From SXXH01 sp041165735 (GTDB taxonomy: Bacteria > Planctomycetota > UBA1135 > GCA-002686595), in NCBI GenBank assembly GCA_046341775.1, contig JBKDQQ010000138.1, forward strand, positions 1-14,925: DNA of 14,925 nt, given 5' to 3'. Below the pieces are notes generated by a model. That model ran no database searches and had not been told where the DNA came from. It saw nothing but the letters and a program-made list of their open reading frames with translations. This document shows positions 1-7,446 of this stretch, piece after piece (the first letter of the stretch is position 1; each line of letters starts with the position of its first letter). The translations under genes were made by a program, and so were the position numbers.

Positions 1-258
1 GGCGACCGGGTTGAACTCCACTCCTCCGCGCTGGAGGTGGACGATGGTGAAGAACGTGTCGAACAGGTTGAGGAGCGCGATCCACATGACCAGCGCCAAG
101 AGGCGCGGTTCGTGCAGGTCCACGAAGGAGCCCGCCTGCTCCCCCGCGCGACGCGCGGAGCGGCGCCGTCCGCCGACGAAGGTCCAGCGCGACAGGCGCG
201 GCGTGGGTTGGCGGCGTCGATCGGGCCCGCGGGGCGGATGGATGGGCGGAGGCTGCAC
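1..258 (-). CDS. DUF5658-type small membrane protein (partial, 3' end beyond left edge)
   Basis: The reading frame opens with GTG at 258-256 and stays open to the window edge (86 codons), so the C-terminus is missing. An arginine- and proline-rich N-terminus includes DRRRQPTPRLSRW and then GGRRRSARRAGEQAG. The hydrophobic stretch LALVMWIALLNLFDTFFTIV follows, then HLQRGGVEFNPVA. The layout of basic leader, RRxPTxxLSRW, GRRR, a membrane helix with LNxxDxxxT, and HLxRGGxExNP matches my recollection of DUF5658 proteins. These have no known biochemical role and probably sit in the inner membrane. The gene starts 40 bases after the stop of the upstream glycosyltransferase on the same strand, so it is probably co-transcribed. 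There is no good Shine-Dalgarno before the GTG. It is the only in-frame start before the conserved DRRR region, because an in-frame stop lies at 300-298. Family assignment is moderate and function is unknown. Confidence 0.6.
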   Translation of the reverse strand, partial: MQPPPIHPPRGPDRRRQPTPRLSRWTFVGGRRRSARRAGEQAGSFVDLHEPRLLALVMWIALLNLFDTFFTIVHLQRGGVEFNPVA

Positions 259-297
259 GCGAGTCGCGAGCGCGCATCGGCGCGTCCCGCGCCGGAT

Positions 298-1434
298 CTA
301 TCGGCCTGCGGACGGCGCCAAGTGCACCCCCAGGGCTTGCTCGTAGACCGCCAGCGTCTCCTCCACCATGCGGTCGATGGAAAAGCGTTCCGCCACCCAA
401 GCCGGGCCGGTGTAGGCGGCGCTCCGCGCGAGCTCCTCGTCCGAGGCGACGCGCAGCAGGGCGGCGGCCAGCGCTCCGGGATCCCCGGGCGGCACGAGCA
501 CTCCGGTGCGACCTTCGAGCACGACCTCGGGGATGGCCGAGACGTTCGTGCTGGCGATCGGGAGCCCCATCGTCATGGCCTCGAGGAAGACCAGGCCCAG
601 CCCCTCCCACAAGGAGGCCATGGTGAACGAGTCGGCGGCGCAGAGCAGTTCCGGGATGTCGCGCCGGATGCCGAGGAAGCGCACCGCGTCCCCCAGCCGC
701 AGTTCGCGCGCCAAGGCCTCGGCGCGCGACCGTCCGTCGCCGAAGGGGTCGTCGCCGGCGAGCCACAGCTTCAGCCGCGGTTCGCGCTCGCGGGCGCGCG
801 CGAAGGCCGACAACAGCACGTCGTGCGCCTTCTGCGGCGCGAAACGCGCGATGCAGATGGCGACATGGTCGGCCTCGGTCGCGCCCAGTTCCGCGCGCAA
901 GCGCGCGCGATGCTCGGCGCGGCGCGCCTTGGCGCGCTCGAAGGCCGTGGTGTCGAGCCCGTAGTAGACGCGCACGATGCGTCGGGGGGCGACGCGACCA
1001 TGGTGCGCGATGAAGCGGCCCACGTGGTCGGAGAGCACGATCGTGCGCTTCGGCAGGTTGCCGAGGATGCCGTGCGCGAGGGAGACGAGCGGCGAGAGCA
1101 AGGCGCGCTCGTCGTTGTGCTTGCTAGCGACCAGCTTCGACCGCGCGCCGCACAAGGTGGCGACGATCGCGCCCGCGGCGTCGGCCTTGAGCAGGTGCGT
1201 GTGCACGACATCCGCGTCGCGCATCAAGGATGCGAGGCGCAGGGGCCACGCGGGGCCGCCCAGGCGCTCGACGCGCGCGCCCGCGGCCTCGAAGTCGGCG
1301 CGCAACGCGCCCTCGCCCTTCAAGTAGGCCACCGTCGGCGCGACGCCGCGCGCGTGTTGGCCGCGCACCTGTTGCAGCAGGTGCATCTCCGCGCCGCCCA
1401 CGTCCAGCGTGGTCACGAGGTGCAGCACCTTCAC
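298..1434 (-). CDS. GT4-family glycosyltransferase, second of tandem pair
   Basis: This 378-residue protein is a GT-B fold glycosyltransferase that most likely transfers a sugar from a nucleotide donor to a lipid-linked glycan on the cytoplasmic face of the membrane. The N-terminal Rossmann half begins MKVLHLVTTLDVGGAEMHLL, where the GGAE loop is typical of GT4 acceptor domains; HTHLLKAD lies at about 79-86. The C-terminal donor half has IARFAPQKAHDVLL (195-208). The retaining EX7E motif is E277-GLGLVFL-E285, followed by AMTMGLPIASTNVSAIPE and the usual GVLVPPGDPGALA segment. The start is GTG, whose GTGA overlaps the stop of the preceding glycosyltransferase by four bases. A GAGGAGG ribosome site sits seven bases upstream, so this start is well supported and translational coupling is likely. 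Donor and acceptor cannot be told from sequence. The preceding protein has the same length and a similar C-terminal tail (TLAVYEQA versus TLAVYEEA), which suggests an old duplication. Confidence 0.88.
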   Translation of the reverse strand: MKVLHLVTTLDVGGAEMHLLQQVRGQHARGVAPTVAYLKGEGALRADFEAAGARVERLGGPAWPLRLASLMRDADVVHTHLLKADAAGAIVATLCGARSKLVASKHNDERALLSPLVSLAHGILGNLPKRTIVLSDHVGRFIAHHGRVAPRRIVRVYYGLDTTAFERAKARRAEHRARLRAELGATEADHVAICIARFAPQKAHDVLLSAFARAREREPRLKLWLAGDDPFGDGRSRAEALARELRLGDAVRFLGIRRDIPELLCAADSFTMASLWEGLGLVFLEAMTMGLPIASTNVSAIPEVVLEGRTGVLVPPGDPGALAAALLRVASDEELARSAAYTGPAWVAERFSIDRMVEETLAVYEQALGVHLAPSAGR

Positions 1435-2567
1435 GCCATGGCCTCCTCGTACACGGCGAGGGTGCCGTCCACCATGGAATCGCGCGAGTGGCGGGCGACG
1501 ACATGCGCGCGTCCGCGCTCGCCCATCCGTTCGCGTTCCGCCCGCGTGCGCGCCAGCGCCCGCCCGAGGGCCTCGGCCAGCGCCGGAGCCTCGCAGGAGC
1601 GCGCCAACTCGCCCGCGCCGGACTCGGAGAGGATCTCGCGCGCCCCGTCCACCGGCGTCGCCACCACGGGCGTGCCCGCGGCCAAGGCCTCCAGCACGAC
1701 GTAGGGCAGCGCCTCCCAGCGCGACGGCAGCACGAGCCAATCGCAGGTGCGCACGAGGCGCGGCAAGTCGGTGCGCCAACCGAGGAAACGGACGCGCGAC
1801 TCGATTCCGAGTGCGCGCGCCAGCGCGCGCAGCGCCGGCTCCGAAGCGCCGTGGCCCGCCAACAACAAGTGCGCGCCCCGACCGGCGGGCGAGGCGAGCG
1901 CGCGCAGCGCGAGGTCCTGGCCCTTGGCCTCGTTGAACAACCCGGCCACCAGGAGGAGCGGCGCGTCCACCGGCACGCCGAGCTCCGCGCGGCCGATGGG
2001 GAGCGCCGTCGCGTGCGCGGCGAGGTCGATGCCGTTGCGCACCACGCGCACCCGGTCCGGGTCGCACACGCCGCTGCGCCGGATGGTGTCCGCCTCCGAC
2101 TCCCCCACGGCCACGATGCGACGCGTGCAGCCCGACAGCGCGCGTTCGATCTCGAAGTACAGGCGCCGCTTGCGCGCCGGGAACATCGCGTCGAACAGGA
2201 ACGCGAAGGTGTGCGGAGTGTGCACGACCGCGGCGTGGCCCGCGAGCAGCGCGGCGAGCCGGCCGAGCGCGCCGGCCTTGCTCGAATGCGTGTGCAGCAC
2301 GTGCGGACGCTCGCGCTCCAGGATGCGCGCCAAGGCTCGCAGGTGCCGCAGGTCGGCCGCGGGAGAGGGCTCGCGCACCATGGGGAGCCGCGTCGCGCGC
2401 ACGCCCAGGGACTCGAGTTGCCCGAGGTCGGCGTCGAAGTCGGGCTGGCGCAGGGTCGACGCCACCAGGTGCGCGTCCACTCCTCGCGCCGCGAGGCCCG
2501 CGCAAAGGTCGACGATGTGGCGCCGCGTCCCGCCGATCGTGCATTCCATGGCGAGCACGACGCGCAA
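1431..2567 (-). CDS. GT4-family glycosyltransferase, first of tandem pair
   Basis: A GT-B glycosyltransferase of 378 residues, from the chosen start. The first strand and loop read RVVLAMECTIGGTRRHIVDL. HTHSSKAGALGRLAA (92-106) and HTPHTFAF (116-123) are typical of GT4 enzymes in exopolysaccharide loci. VVRNGID (175-181) marks the inter-domain linker, and the retaining EX7E motif is E285-ALPYVVL-E293, followed by ALAAGTPVVAT. The start is uncertain. TTG at 2567 places the first beta strand at the N-terminus, as in relatives, and has GAGG five bases before it. GTG at 2609 would add 14 residues with no family match, and GTG at 2558 or ATG at 2549 would cut into the strand. The gene begins 47 bases after the phosphotransferase stop and ends in a GTGA overlap with the next glycosyltransferase. 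It probably adds the second or third sugar of a lipid-linked unit; sugar specificity is unknown. Confidence 0.87.
   Translation of the reverse strand: MRVVLAMECTIGGTRRHIVDLCAGLAARGVDAHLVASTLRQPDFDADLGQLESLGVRATRLPMVREPSPAADLRHLRALARILERERPHVLHTHSSKAGALGRLAALLAGHAAVVHTPHTFAFLFDAMFPARKRRLYFEIERALSGCTRRIVAVGESEADTIRRSGVCDPDRVRVVRNGIDLAAHATALPIGRAELGVPVDAPLLLVAGLFNEAKGQDLALRALASPAGRGAHLLLAGHGASEPALRALARALGIESRVRFLGWRTDLPRLVRTCDWLVLPSRWEALPYVVLEALAAGTPVVATPVDGAREILSESGAGELARSCEAPALAEALGRALARTRAERERMGERGRAHVVARHSRDSMVDGTLAVYEEAMA
1442..1448 (-). promoter_or_regulatory. Shine-Dalgarno site deciding a GTG start
   Basis: GAGGAGG on the minus strand lies inside the last codons of the upstream glycosyltransferase, seven bases before the GTG at 1434. 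It fixes that start and supports coupled translation of the two genes. Confidence 0.75.
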
Positions 2568-2614
2568 GCGCCCCTCGTGCGGACCAGCCTGCGCGCTCGC
2601 CGGAGCCACGACGC

Positions 2615-4114
2615 CTAGTACGCCCCCGTGCCCTTCGCCACCGCGAACACGGTCAACGCCACGATGACGAGGTCCAGCAGGAACGACTGGTTCTCGATGT
2701 AGTAGAGGTCGTAGTCGAGGTTGTCGTGGATGGCCGCCGCGCGCGCGTAGCTGATCTGCCACAGGCCGGTGATGCCGGGCTTGGCGCGCAGGCGCTCGCG
2801 TTGGAACGCGTCGTAGCCGTCGACGATGAAGCGCATCTCCGGGCGCGGCCCGACGACGCTCATGCTGCCGAACAGCACGTTGAAGAACTGCGGCAGCTCG
2901 TCCAGCGAGTAGCGCCGCAGCCACCTGCCGATGGGCGTGATGCGGGGATCGTAGGGCGAGTTCGGCGTGGGCGCGTCCCCGCCCATGTGGGCGTGCATCG
3001 TGCGGAACTTCCACATGGTGAAGGTCCGGCCGTCCTTGCCGATGCGCTTCTGCTTGAACAAGACCGGTCCCTTGGACTGCTGCTTGATCAGCAGGGCGAT
3101 CAGGAGCAGCACGGGCGCCAGGGCCGCGATCACGAGCGCCGAGAAGGCGATATCGAAGGCGCGCTTGGCGAATCCGCCGAAGATGCTGCGCGTCCGCTCT
3201 GGTCGCACGATCAGCGGGATCGAGTCGAGGTCGTCGATGCGCACCTTGAACTGCATCAGCTGCCAGAAGCGCGGCACCACCTTGTAGGTCGTGCCCGTGC
3301 GCTCGCACAGCTCGACGACGCGCATCGTGCGCGCCTCGTCCTGGTCGGGCAGGGCCACGAAGACCTCGCTGACCTTGTGGACCGCGATCAGGCGCTCGAG
3401 GTCGTCGAATCCGCCGAGCACGCGCGAGCGCTCGACCATCGTCCCCTCGAGGGCCGGATCGTCGTCGACGAACCCCACCAGGTTCAGGCCCAGCGTCGGC
3501 ACCAGCATGAACTTGCGCTGCAGCTTGCGCCCGATCGCGCCGGCGCCGCAGATGAGCACGTTGCGGTTGCCGATGCCGCGCCGGTGCAGCCCTTGGATCA
3601 GGCGGAAGCTGACGAAGCGGCTCAGCATGGTCGCCACGAGGATCGTGGCGAAGGTCACGAGCAGGGTGACCCGCGAGATCGAGTTGGGGTTGATGTCGAG
3701 GTCGATCACGCGGTGCAGCGGGACGATGATCTCGTACAGCGTGCCGGACGGCGCCTGCCAAGTGCTGTGCAGGTACACGATCAGGGTGAACAGCACGAAG
3801 AACGACACGACCACGCTCTTCACCACCGCCTTGAACTCGTTCATGTTCAAGAGCGACTTGGTCGGGCTGTACATGCCGAAGGCGTGGAAGGTCACGAGGC
3901 ACACCGCGCACACCAGCGCGGACAGCTCCTGGTACAGGCGCGCCTGGCGCGCGAGGATGCCCGGATCGACCTCGACGGGCACGCCGCCGAGGCGTCGCCC
4001 GACCTCGTAGCCGATCCAGCACGACAGGATCAGCACCAGCAGGTCCACGACCACCTGCGCCGACAGCAGCAGCGGCTCGAAGTTCCTGCGGACCAGCGTC
4101 CCGATCGCCGTCAT
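2615..4114 (-). CDS. Polyprenyl-phosphate glycosylphosphotransferase (WbaP/WcaJ-like initiating enzyme)
   Basis: This 499-residue inner-membrane protein is predicted to move a sugar-1-phosphate from a UDP-sugar to undecaprenyl phosphate, the first committed step of surface glycan synthesis. Hydrophobic segments at about 13-33, 61-81, 98-116 and 147-167 form the N-terminal membrane part. A CoA-binding-like Rossmann domain follows (NVLICGAGAIGRKL, 185-198; GFVDDDP, 214-220). A further membrane segment at about 318-343 leads into the catalytic domain. Family motifs are KQKRIGKDGRTFTMWKFRTM (354-373), SLDELPQFFNVL (403-414) with the D405-E406 pair that corresponds to the catalytic dyad of PglC-type enzymes, SVVGPRPE (419-426) and KPGITGLWQIS (445-455). 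Length and order fit the long polyisoprenyl class. The ATG is preceded by GGAG at seven bases. The frame extends 80 codons further upstream, but that sequence is arginine- and proline-rich and unlike the family. The C-terminal AVAKGTGAY is a usual ending. Function is confident; the sugar (glucose, galactose or other) is not determinable. Confidence 0.93.
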   Translation of the reverse strand: MTAIGTLVRRNFEPLLLSAQVVVDLLVLILSCWIGYEVGRRLGGVPVEVDPGILARQARLYQELSALVCAVCLVTFHAFGMYSPTKSLLNMNEFKAVVKSVVVSFFVLFTLIVYLHSTWQAPSGTLYEIIVPLHRVIDLDINPNSISRVTLLVTFATILVATMLSRFVSFRLIQGLHRRGIGNRNVLICGAGAIGRKLQRKFMLVPTLGLNLVGFVDDDPALEGTMVERSRVLGGFDDLERLIAVHKVSEVFVALPDQDEARTMRVVELCERTGTTYKVVPRFWQLMQFKVRIDDLDSIPLIVRPERTRSIFGGFAKRAFDIAFSALVIAALAPVLLLIALLIKQQSKGPVLFKQKRIGKDGRTFTMWKFRTMHAHMGGDAPTPNSPYDPRITPIGRWLRRYSLDELPQFFNVLFGSMSVVGPRPEMRFIVDGYDAFQRERLRAKPGITGLWQISYARAAAIHDNLDYDLYYIENQSFLLDLVIVALTVFAVAKGTGAY

Positions 4115-4121
4115 GCCTGCA

Positions 4122-4125
4122 CTCC
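4122..4125 (-). promoter_or_regulatory. Shine-Dalgarno site of the glycosylphosphotransferase gene
   Basis: GGAG on the minus strand lies seven bases before the ATG at 4114-4112. It supports that start over the longer in-frame alternatives. Confidence 0.55.
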
Positions 4126-4154
4126 GCGCGCGGCGAACCGCGGGACGGGGGCGC

Positions 4155-4173
4155 CCGCGGACGAAGTCCGCGG
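4155..4173 (-). terminator. Intergenic hairpin between nucleosidase and glycosylphosphotransferase
   Basis: CCGCGGAC and GTCCGCGG form a perfect 8-bp stem around three bases, in the 94-base gap after the nucleosidase stop. No T-run follows on the minus strand, so it is not a classic intrinsic terminator. It could be a weak terminator, an attenuator or an mRNA-end stabiliser. Its position suggests partial uncoupling of the nucleosidase from the glycan genes. Confidence 0.4.
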
Positions 4174-4208
4174 ACCGTCTTGGGCATGGGTGCGCTGCAC
4201 CTCTTGGG

Positions 4209-4877
4209 TCATGGGAGGGGACCCTCGTCGCGCAGGCGCGCGAAGAGTGGCTGGAGTGTATCGGCAGCGCGCGGCCCCAAGGTTTCGTACTGGCGCCTGA
4301 AGCTCGCCGCTCCGCCCCAACCGGCGAGGTCGGTGACCACCCGCAGGGCCGCAAAGGGAATTCCTGCCGCCTGCGCCGTGGCCGCCGCCGCCGCCGTCTC
4401 CATGTCGCACACCCCGCCCCCGGGATGGCGACGTTTGGTCCACCAGCGCCGCCAAGGGGAAAGCACGGCGCGGTCGGCGGTCAGGAACTCGTCCTCGACG
4501 CCCCCCGCCACGGACCGCCAGAGGGCGCGCATCTCGGGATCGGCCTCGCTGACGCGGCCTTCGCGCACGCCCAAGTCCGCCTGCACCGCGCGCGTGCAGT
4601 GGATGCTCGCGCCGACTCCGTGGTCGCCTCGCAGCGATCCGCAGGTGCCCACGATCCACAGGCGCCGCACCTCGCCCGCGGCGCACAGGGCGGCGACGGC
4701 GCGCGTCGCCGCCACCTTGCCGACGCCGCACACGACGGCGCGCGCCGGCACGGGCGCGTCGAGCTCGAGCACTTCGAGGCCGAGGTGGCGCGTGCCGGAG
4801 CGCACGCGTTCGCGCCACGCGCCCAGCTCGAGCGGCAGGGCGCAGACGATTCCTTCGACGCCGGGGCGTGTCCGCAC
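4209..4877 (-). CDS. MTA/SAH-nucleosidase-like protein (PNP/UDP phosphorylase superfamily)
   Basis: This 222-residue cytoplasmic enzyme of the nucleoside phosphorylase superfamily probably cleaves the N-glycosidic bond of a purine nucleoside such as methylthioadenosine, S-adenosylhomocysteine or futalosine. VCALPLEL near the N-terminus carries E17 where MTA/SAH nucleosidases have their first catalytic glutamate. GVGK (51-54) and VGTCGSL (76-82) are the superfamily glycine motifs. CDMETAAAAATAQAAGIPF carries E160, and RVVTDLAG carries D183. The 23-residue spacing from E160 to D183 equals that of E174 and D197 in the E. coli enzyme. Length is normal. The GTG start is the first codon available, because an in-frame TAG lies five codons upstream; no clear ribosome site precedes it. 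It is transcribed divergently from the fused spermidine-synthase-like gene 30 bases away. This pairing is suggestive, because methylthioadenosine is the by-product of aminopropyl transfer. Alternatives are a hopanoid-associated phosphorylase (HpnG-like) or futalosine hydrolase, which sequence reading alone cannot separate. Confidence 0.75.
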   Translation of the reverse strand: MRTRPGVEGIVCALPLELGAWRERVRSGTRHLGLEVLELDAPVPARAVVCGVGKVAATRAVAALCAAGEVRRLWIVGTCGSLRGDHGVGASIHCTRAVQADLGVREGRVSEADPEMRALWRSVAGGVEDEFLTADRAVLSPWRRWWTKRRHPGGGVCDMETAAAAATAQAAGIPFAALRVVTDLAGWGGAASFRRQYETLGPRAADTLQPLFARLRDEGPLP

Positions 4878-4890
4878 GGGACGGGGAGTC

Positions 4891-4896
4891 TATCCT
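4891..4896 (+). promoter_or_regulatory. Possible -10 element (TATCCT) with very short leader
   Basis: TATCCT fits the TAnnnT core of a -10 box and ends 11 bases before the ATG at 4908, so transcription would start within a few bases of the start codon. The -35 position (GTGTCC at 4868-4873) is only a 3 of 6 match. No Shine-Dalgarno precedes the ATG, which fits a near-leaderless mRNA. Confidence 0.3.
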
Positions 4897-4907
4897 CTCC
4901 CCCAACC

Positions 4908-7301
4908 ATGCGCGTCAGCGACGCCATCGTCTTCGCCACCGGCGCCGCGGCGCTGGTGCACGAGGTGACCTGGGCGAGGCTGCTCGCCCGGCTCGTCGGC
5001 AGCGACGCGAGCGCGACCGCGTTGACGCTGGCGACCTTCCTCGGCGGCTTGGCGCTGGGCGCGCAGCTGGCGGCCGGCCTCGCGGCGCGCACGACGCGCC
5101 CGCACGCCTGGTTCGCGGGCCTCGAGCTGTTCGTGGCGGCTTGGGCGGCCATGGTGCCGGCCGCCGTGGCCTGGTGCGAACCGCAAGGCTCCTTCGCCGC
5201 GCGCGGCGCCTACGCCTTGGCGTTCCTCGTCCCGCCGACGATCGCCATGGGCGCGACGGTGCCGCTGCTCGCGCGCGCCTTGATCGTCGACAAGGTCGAA
5301 GCGGGCAGCGAGACCGGCGCCTTCTACGGCGCGAACACGCTGGGAGCCGCCGTGGGCGCCTTGGCCGGGCCGTTCTGGCTCTTCCCCGCGCTGGGCTTCT
5401 CCGGCACGGCCTGGGCGGCCGCCTTGGCGCAGTGCCTCGCCGCGCTGGCGGCGCTGTTCCTCTTGAAGAGTCGGCGCGAGTCGGACCCCACCCGCGAAGC
5501 ATGGGACGAACGCGTGCGCGCGCCGCTCGTCCATCCGCTGTGCATCGCCACCTTCCTCGTCGGCGCCGCCAGCCTCGGCCTCGAGGTGCTGGCGGCGCGG
5601 CTGCTCGTCGCCATCGCGGGCGCGTCGGTCTACTCCTTCGCGCTGGTGTTGTTCGTGTTCCTCGTCGGCATCGCGCTCGGCGCGCGCCTGCTCGCCGGGC
5701 GACGCGCGCGCACGGCATTGGCGGCGCGCAACCTCGTCCGCGACGAGGAGCATGCGCACAAGGCGCTGCTCATGGCCTTGCTCGCGGCGCCGCTCCTCGC
5801 CCTCGGCGGCTTGCTCGCGCTGCGCTTGACGCTCGGCGTCGACGACCTGTACGCGGGACTCGTCAACCAAGCCGTGGCGGCGCAGGATGTCGAAGGCGCG
5901 TGGCTGCGGCACTTGTCGTGGGCGAGCCTCGCCTTGCTGCCGCCCGCCTTGGCCTTCGGCGCGGCCTTCCCCGCCACCGCGCACGAGTTCCTGCGCGCCC
6001 ATCCCGGGTTGGAGCCGGCGCGCGCGCTCGCGCGACTGTACGCGTGGAACGGCGCGGGCTGCGTCGCCGGCGCCTTGCTCGCGGGCTTCGTGCTGCTGCC
6101 GAGCTTCGGGCCGCGCGTGGCGACGGGAACGCTGCTCTTGGCGCCGCTGCTCGCGGCCTTGCTCGTGGCGCCGCGCCGCGGCAAGTGGATCGCGGCGGCG
6201 GGCCTGTTGGCGGCGCTCGTGTCGACGCAAACGCTGGCGCCGGGCGATGCGCGCAACGAGCCGCGCGCCTTGCAGGTGGGCCACGACGCGCACACGAGCG
6301 TGCGCGTCTCCGAAGGACACGCCACGGACGGCACGCTGATCCGCAGCATCTGGGTCAACGGCAAGCCCGAGGCCTCCACCGCGCCCGTGGACCTGCGCCT
6401 GCAGTGGCTGCTCGGCCACATCCCGCTGCTCCTGCACGGCGAGGTCCGCTCGGCGGCGTGCGTGGGGCTCGGCACGGGCATGACGGCCGGCTCCCTGCTC
6501 GACGGGCCGTTGGTCGAGGACCTCGTCGTGTACGAGATCTCCCCCGCCGTGGCGCAGGCGGCGCGACGCTTCGACGCGTGGAACGGCGGCGTGCTCGTCG
6601 AGCCGCGCACGACGCTCGTCATCGCCGACGGGCGGCATGCGCTCGCGTCCACCACGCGCACCTTCGACCTGATCACCGCCGATCCGGTGCATCCGTGGAC
6701 GCGCGGCTCGAGCGACCTCTACACGCTGGAGCACTTCGCGCGACTGAAGGCGCGCCTCGCGCCCGGCGGCGTCGCCTCGCAGTGGTTGCCCTTGTACGAG
6801 TTGTCCTTCGACGACGTGCGCACGGTCGCCTCCACGTGGTGCGCCACCTTCGAGCACGTCTCGGCCTGGTTGACGGCCTACGACCTGGTGCTCGTGGGAT
6901 CGAGCACGCCGTTGAAGAGCCTCGAGGAACGGTGCGCCGAGGCGCTGCCCGAGCGCGTGGCCGGCGTGCTGGCGCAAGTCGGCGTGCACTCCGGCGTCGA
7001 CGTGGCGGCCCTGTGCTGCGCCGACGACGCCGGGCTGCGCGAACTCGCGCGCGGCACGGCTCCGATGCGCGACGACCTGCCGGTGATCGAGTTCCGCGCG
7101 CCGCGCTCGGCCTTGTCCGGGTACTGCACCGAAGCCCTGTGGTGGGCGGTGCGAGTCGAGTCGCTCGCCATCATCCCGCCGGAGGCGCAGATGGAGGCGC
7201 AACGCAACGCGCGCCTCGTCGAGAAGTTCCTCTCGGACCTGCCGTACGGCTTCAGCCTCGCCGTCGACGCCTACGGTCGCGGCTTGCTCGGCGGGCAGTA
7301 G
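4908..7301 (+). CDS. Fused polytopic membrane / spermidine-synthase-like protein
   Basis: This 797-residue protein belongs to the family annotated as fused MFS/spermidine synthase. Residues 1 to about 440 are a hydrophobic, duplicated membrane region. ALVHEVTWARLL with FLGGLALGAQLAAG (15-57) recurs as GLEVLAARLL with FLVGIALGARLLAG (224-264). FYGANTLGAAVGALAG (139-154) recurs as LYAWNGAGCVAGALLAG (377-393). Residues 450-740 form a Rossmann methyltransferase-like domain: GLGTG (520-524), acidic E543 in VVYEIS, VIADGRHAL (571-579), DPVHPWTRGSSDLYTLEHF (592-610) and GGVASQWLPLY (620-630). Genuine aminopropyltransferases usually carry DxxDP at the active site. Here it reads D592-PVH-P, so polyamine synthesis should not be assumed. 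The frame is open for 265 codons upstream of this ATG, but that stretch is antisense to the nucleosidase and lacks family character. Membrane location is confident, substrate unknown. Proximity to the MTA-type nucleosidase hints at decarboxy-SAM or SAM chemistry; that is inference. Confidence 0.85.
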   Translation: MRVSDAIVFATGAAALVHEVTWARLLARLVGSDASATALTLATFLGGLALGAQLAAGLAARTTRPHAWFAGLELFVAAWAAMVPAAVAWCEPQGSFAARGAYALAFLVPPTIAMGATVPLLARALIVDKVEAGSETGAFYGANTLGAAVGALAGPFWLFPALGFSGTAWAAALAQCLAALAALFLLKSRRESDPTREAWDERVRAPLVHPLCIATFLVGAASLGLEVLAARLLVAIAGASVYSFALVLFVFLVGIALGARLLAGRRARTALAARNLVRDEEHAHKALLMALLAAPLLALGGLLALRLTLGVDDLYAGLVNQAVAAQDVEGAWLRHLSWASLALLPPALAFGAAFPATAHEFLRAHPGLEPARALARLYAWNGAGCVAGALLAGFVLLPSFGPRVATGTLLLAPLLAALLVAPRRGKWIAAAGLLAALVSTQTLAPGDARNEPRALQVGHDAHTSVRVSEGHATDGTLIRSIWVNGKPEASTAPVDLRLQWLLGHIPLLLHGEVRSAACVGLGTGMTAGSLLDGPLVEDLVVYEISPAVAQAARRFDAWNGGVLVEPRTTLVIADGRHALASTTRTFDLITADPVHPWTRGSSDLYTLEHFARLKARLAPGGVASQWLPLYELSFDDVRTVASTWCATFEHVSAWLTAYDLVLVGSSTPLKSLEERCAEALPERVAGVLAQVGVHSGVDVAALCCADDAGLRELARGTAPMRDDLPVIEFRAPRSALSGYCTEALWWAVRVESLAIIPPEAQMEAQRNARLVEKFLSDLPYGFSLAVDAYGRGLLGGQ

Positions 7302-7318
7302 CGGCTGGCAGTAGCGGC
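7294..7318 (+). repeat. 12-bp tandem direct repeat spanning the stop codon
   Basis: GGCAGTAGCGGC occurs at 7294-7305 and again at 7307-7318, separated by one T. The first copy contains the TAG stop of the upstream gene; the second TAG is in another frame. It looks like a small local duplication. Confidence 0.6.
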
Positions 7319-7423
7319 GCGCGGCGGAGGCGCGGCCAGCGCGCACGGTCGCGGATGCCCGGATCGACCGGCGCCGCACGAGGCCGGGACGGCGGCGCTG
7401 GCGCATCCCGGCGCGGCGGGCTG

Positions 7424-7429
7424 TATCCT
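7424..7429 (+). promoter_or_regulatory. Possible -10 element (TATCCT) before the SDR gene
   Basis: The same TATCCT hexamer as upstream of 4908 ends 17 bases before the ATG at 7447, again with no Shine-Dalgarno and with the same CAACCATG around the start codon. No -35 resemblance is visible at 7401-7406. Support comes mainly from the recurrence. Confidence 0.3.
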
Positions 7430-7446
7430 TGTCCCGCCACGCAACC

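Noticed and set aside
37..1704. A 555-codon open frame on the plus strand
   Set aside because: It is antisense to two clear glycosyltransferases and translates to arginine-, alanine- and glycine-rich sequence without motifs. It is a high-GC artefact.
4113..4907. An upstream extension of the membrane/spermidine-synthase-like gene by 265 codons
   Set aside because: The added part is antisense to the nucleosidase and has no conserved character. Family members start at the first membrane helix, as from ATG 4908.
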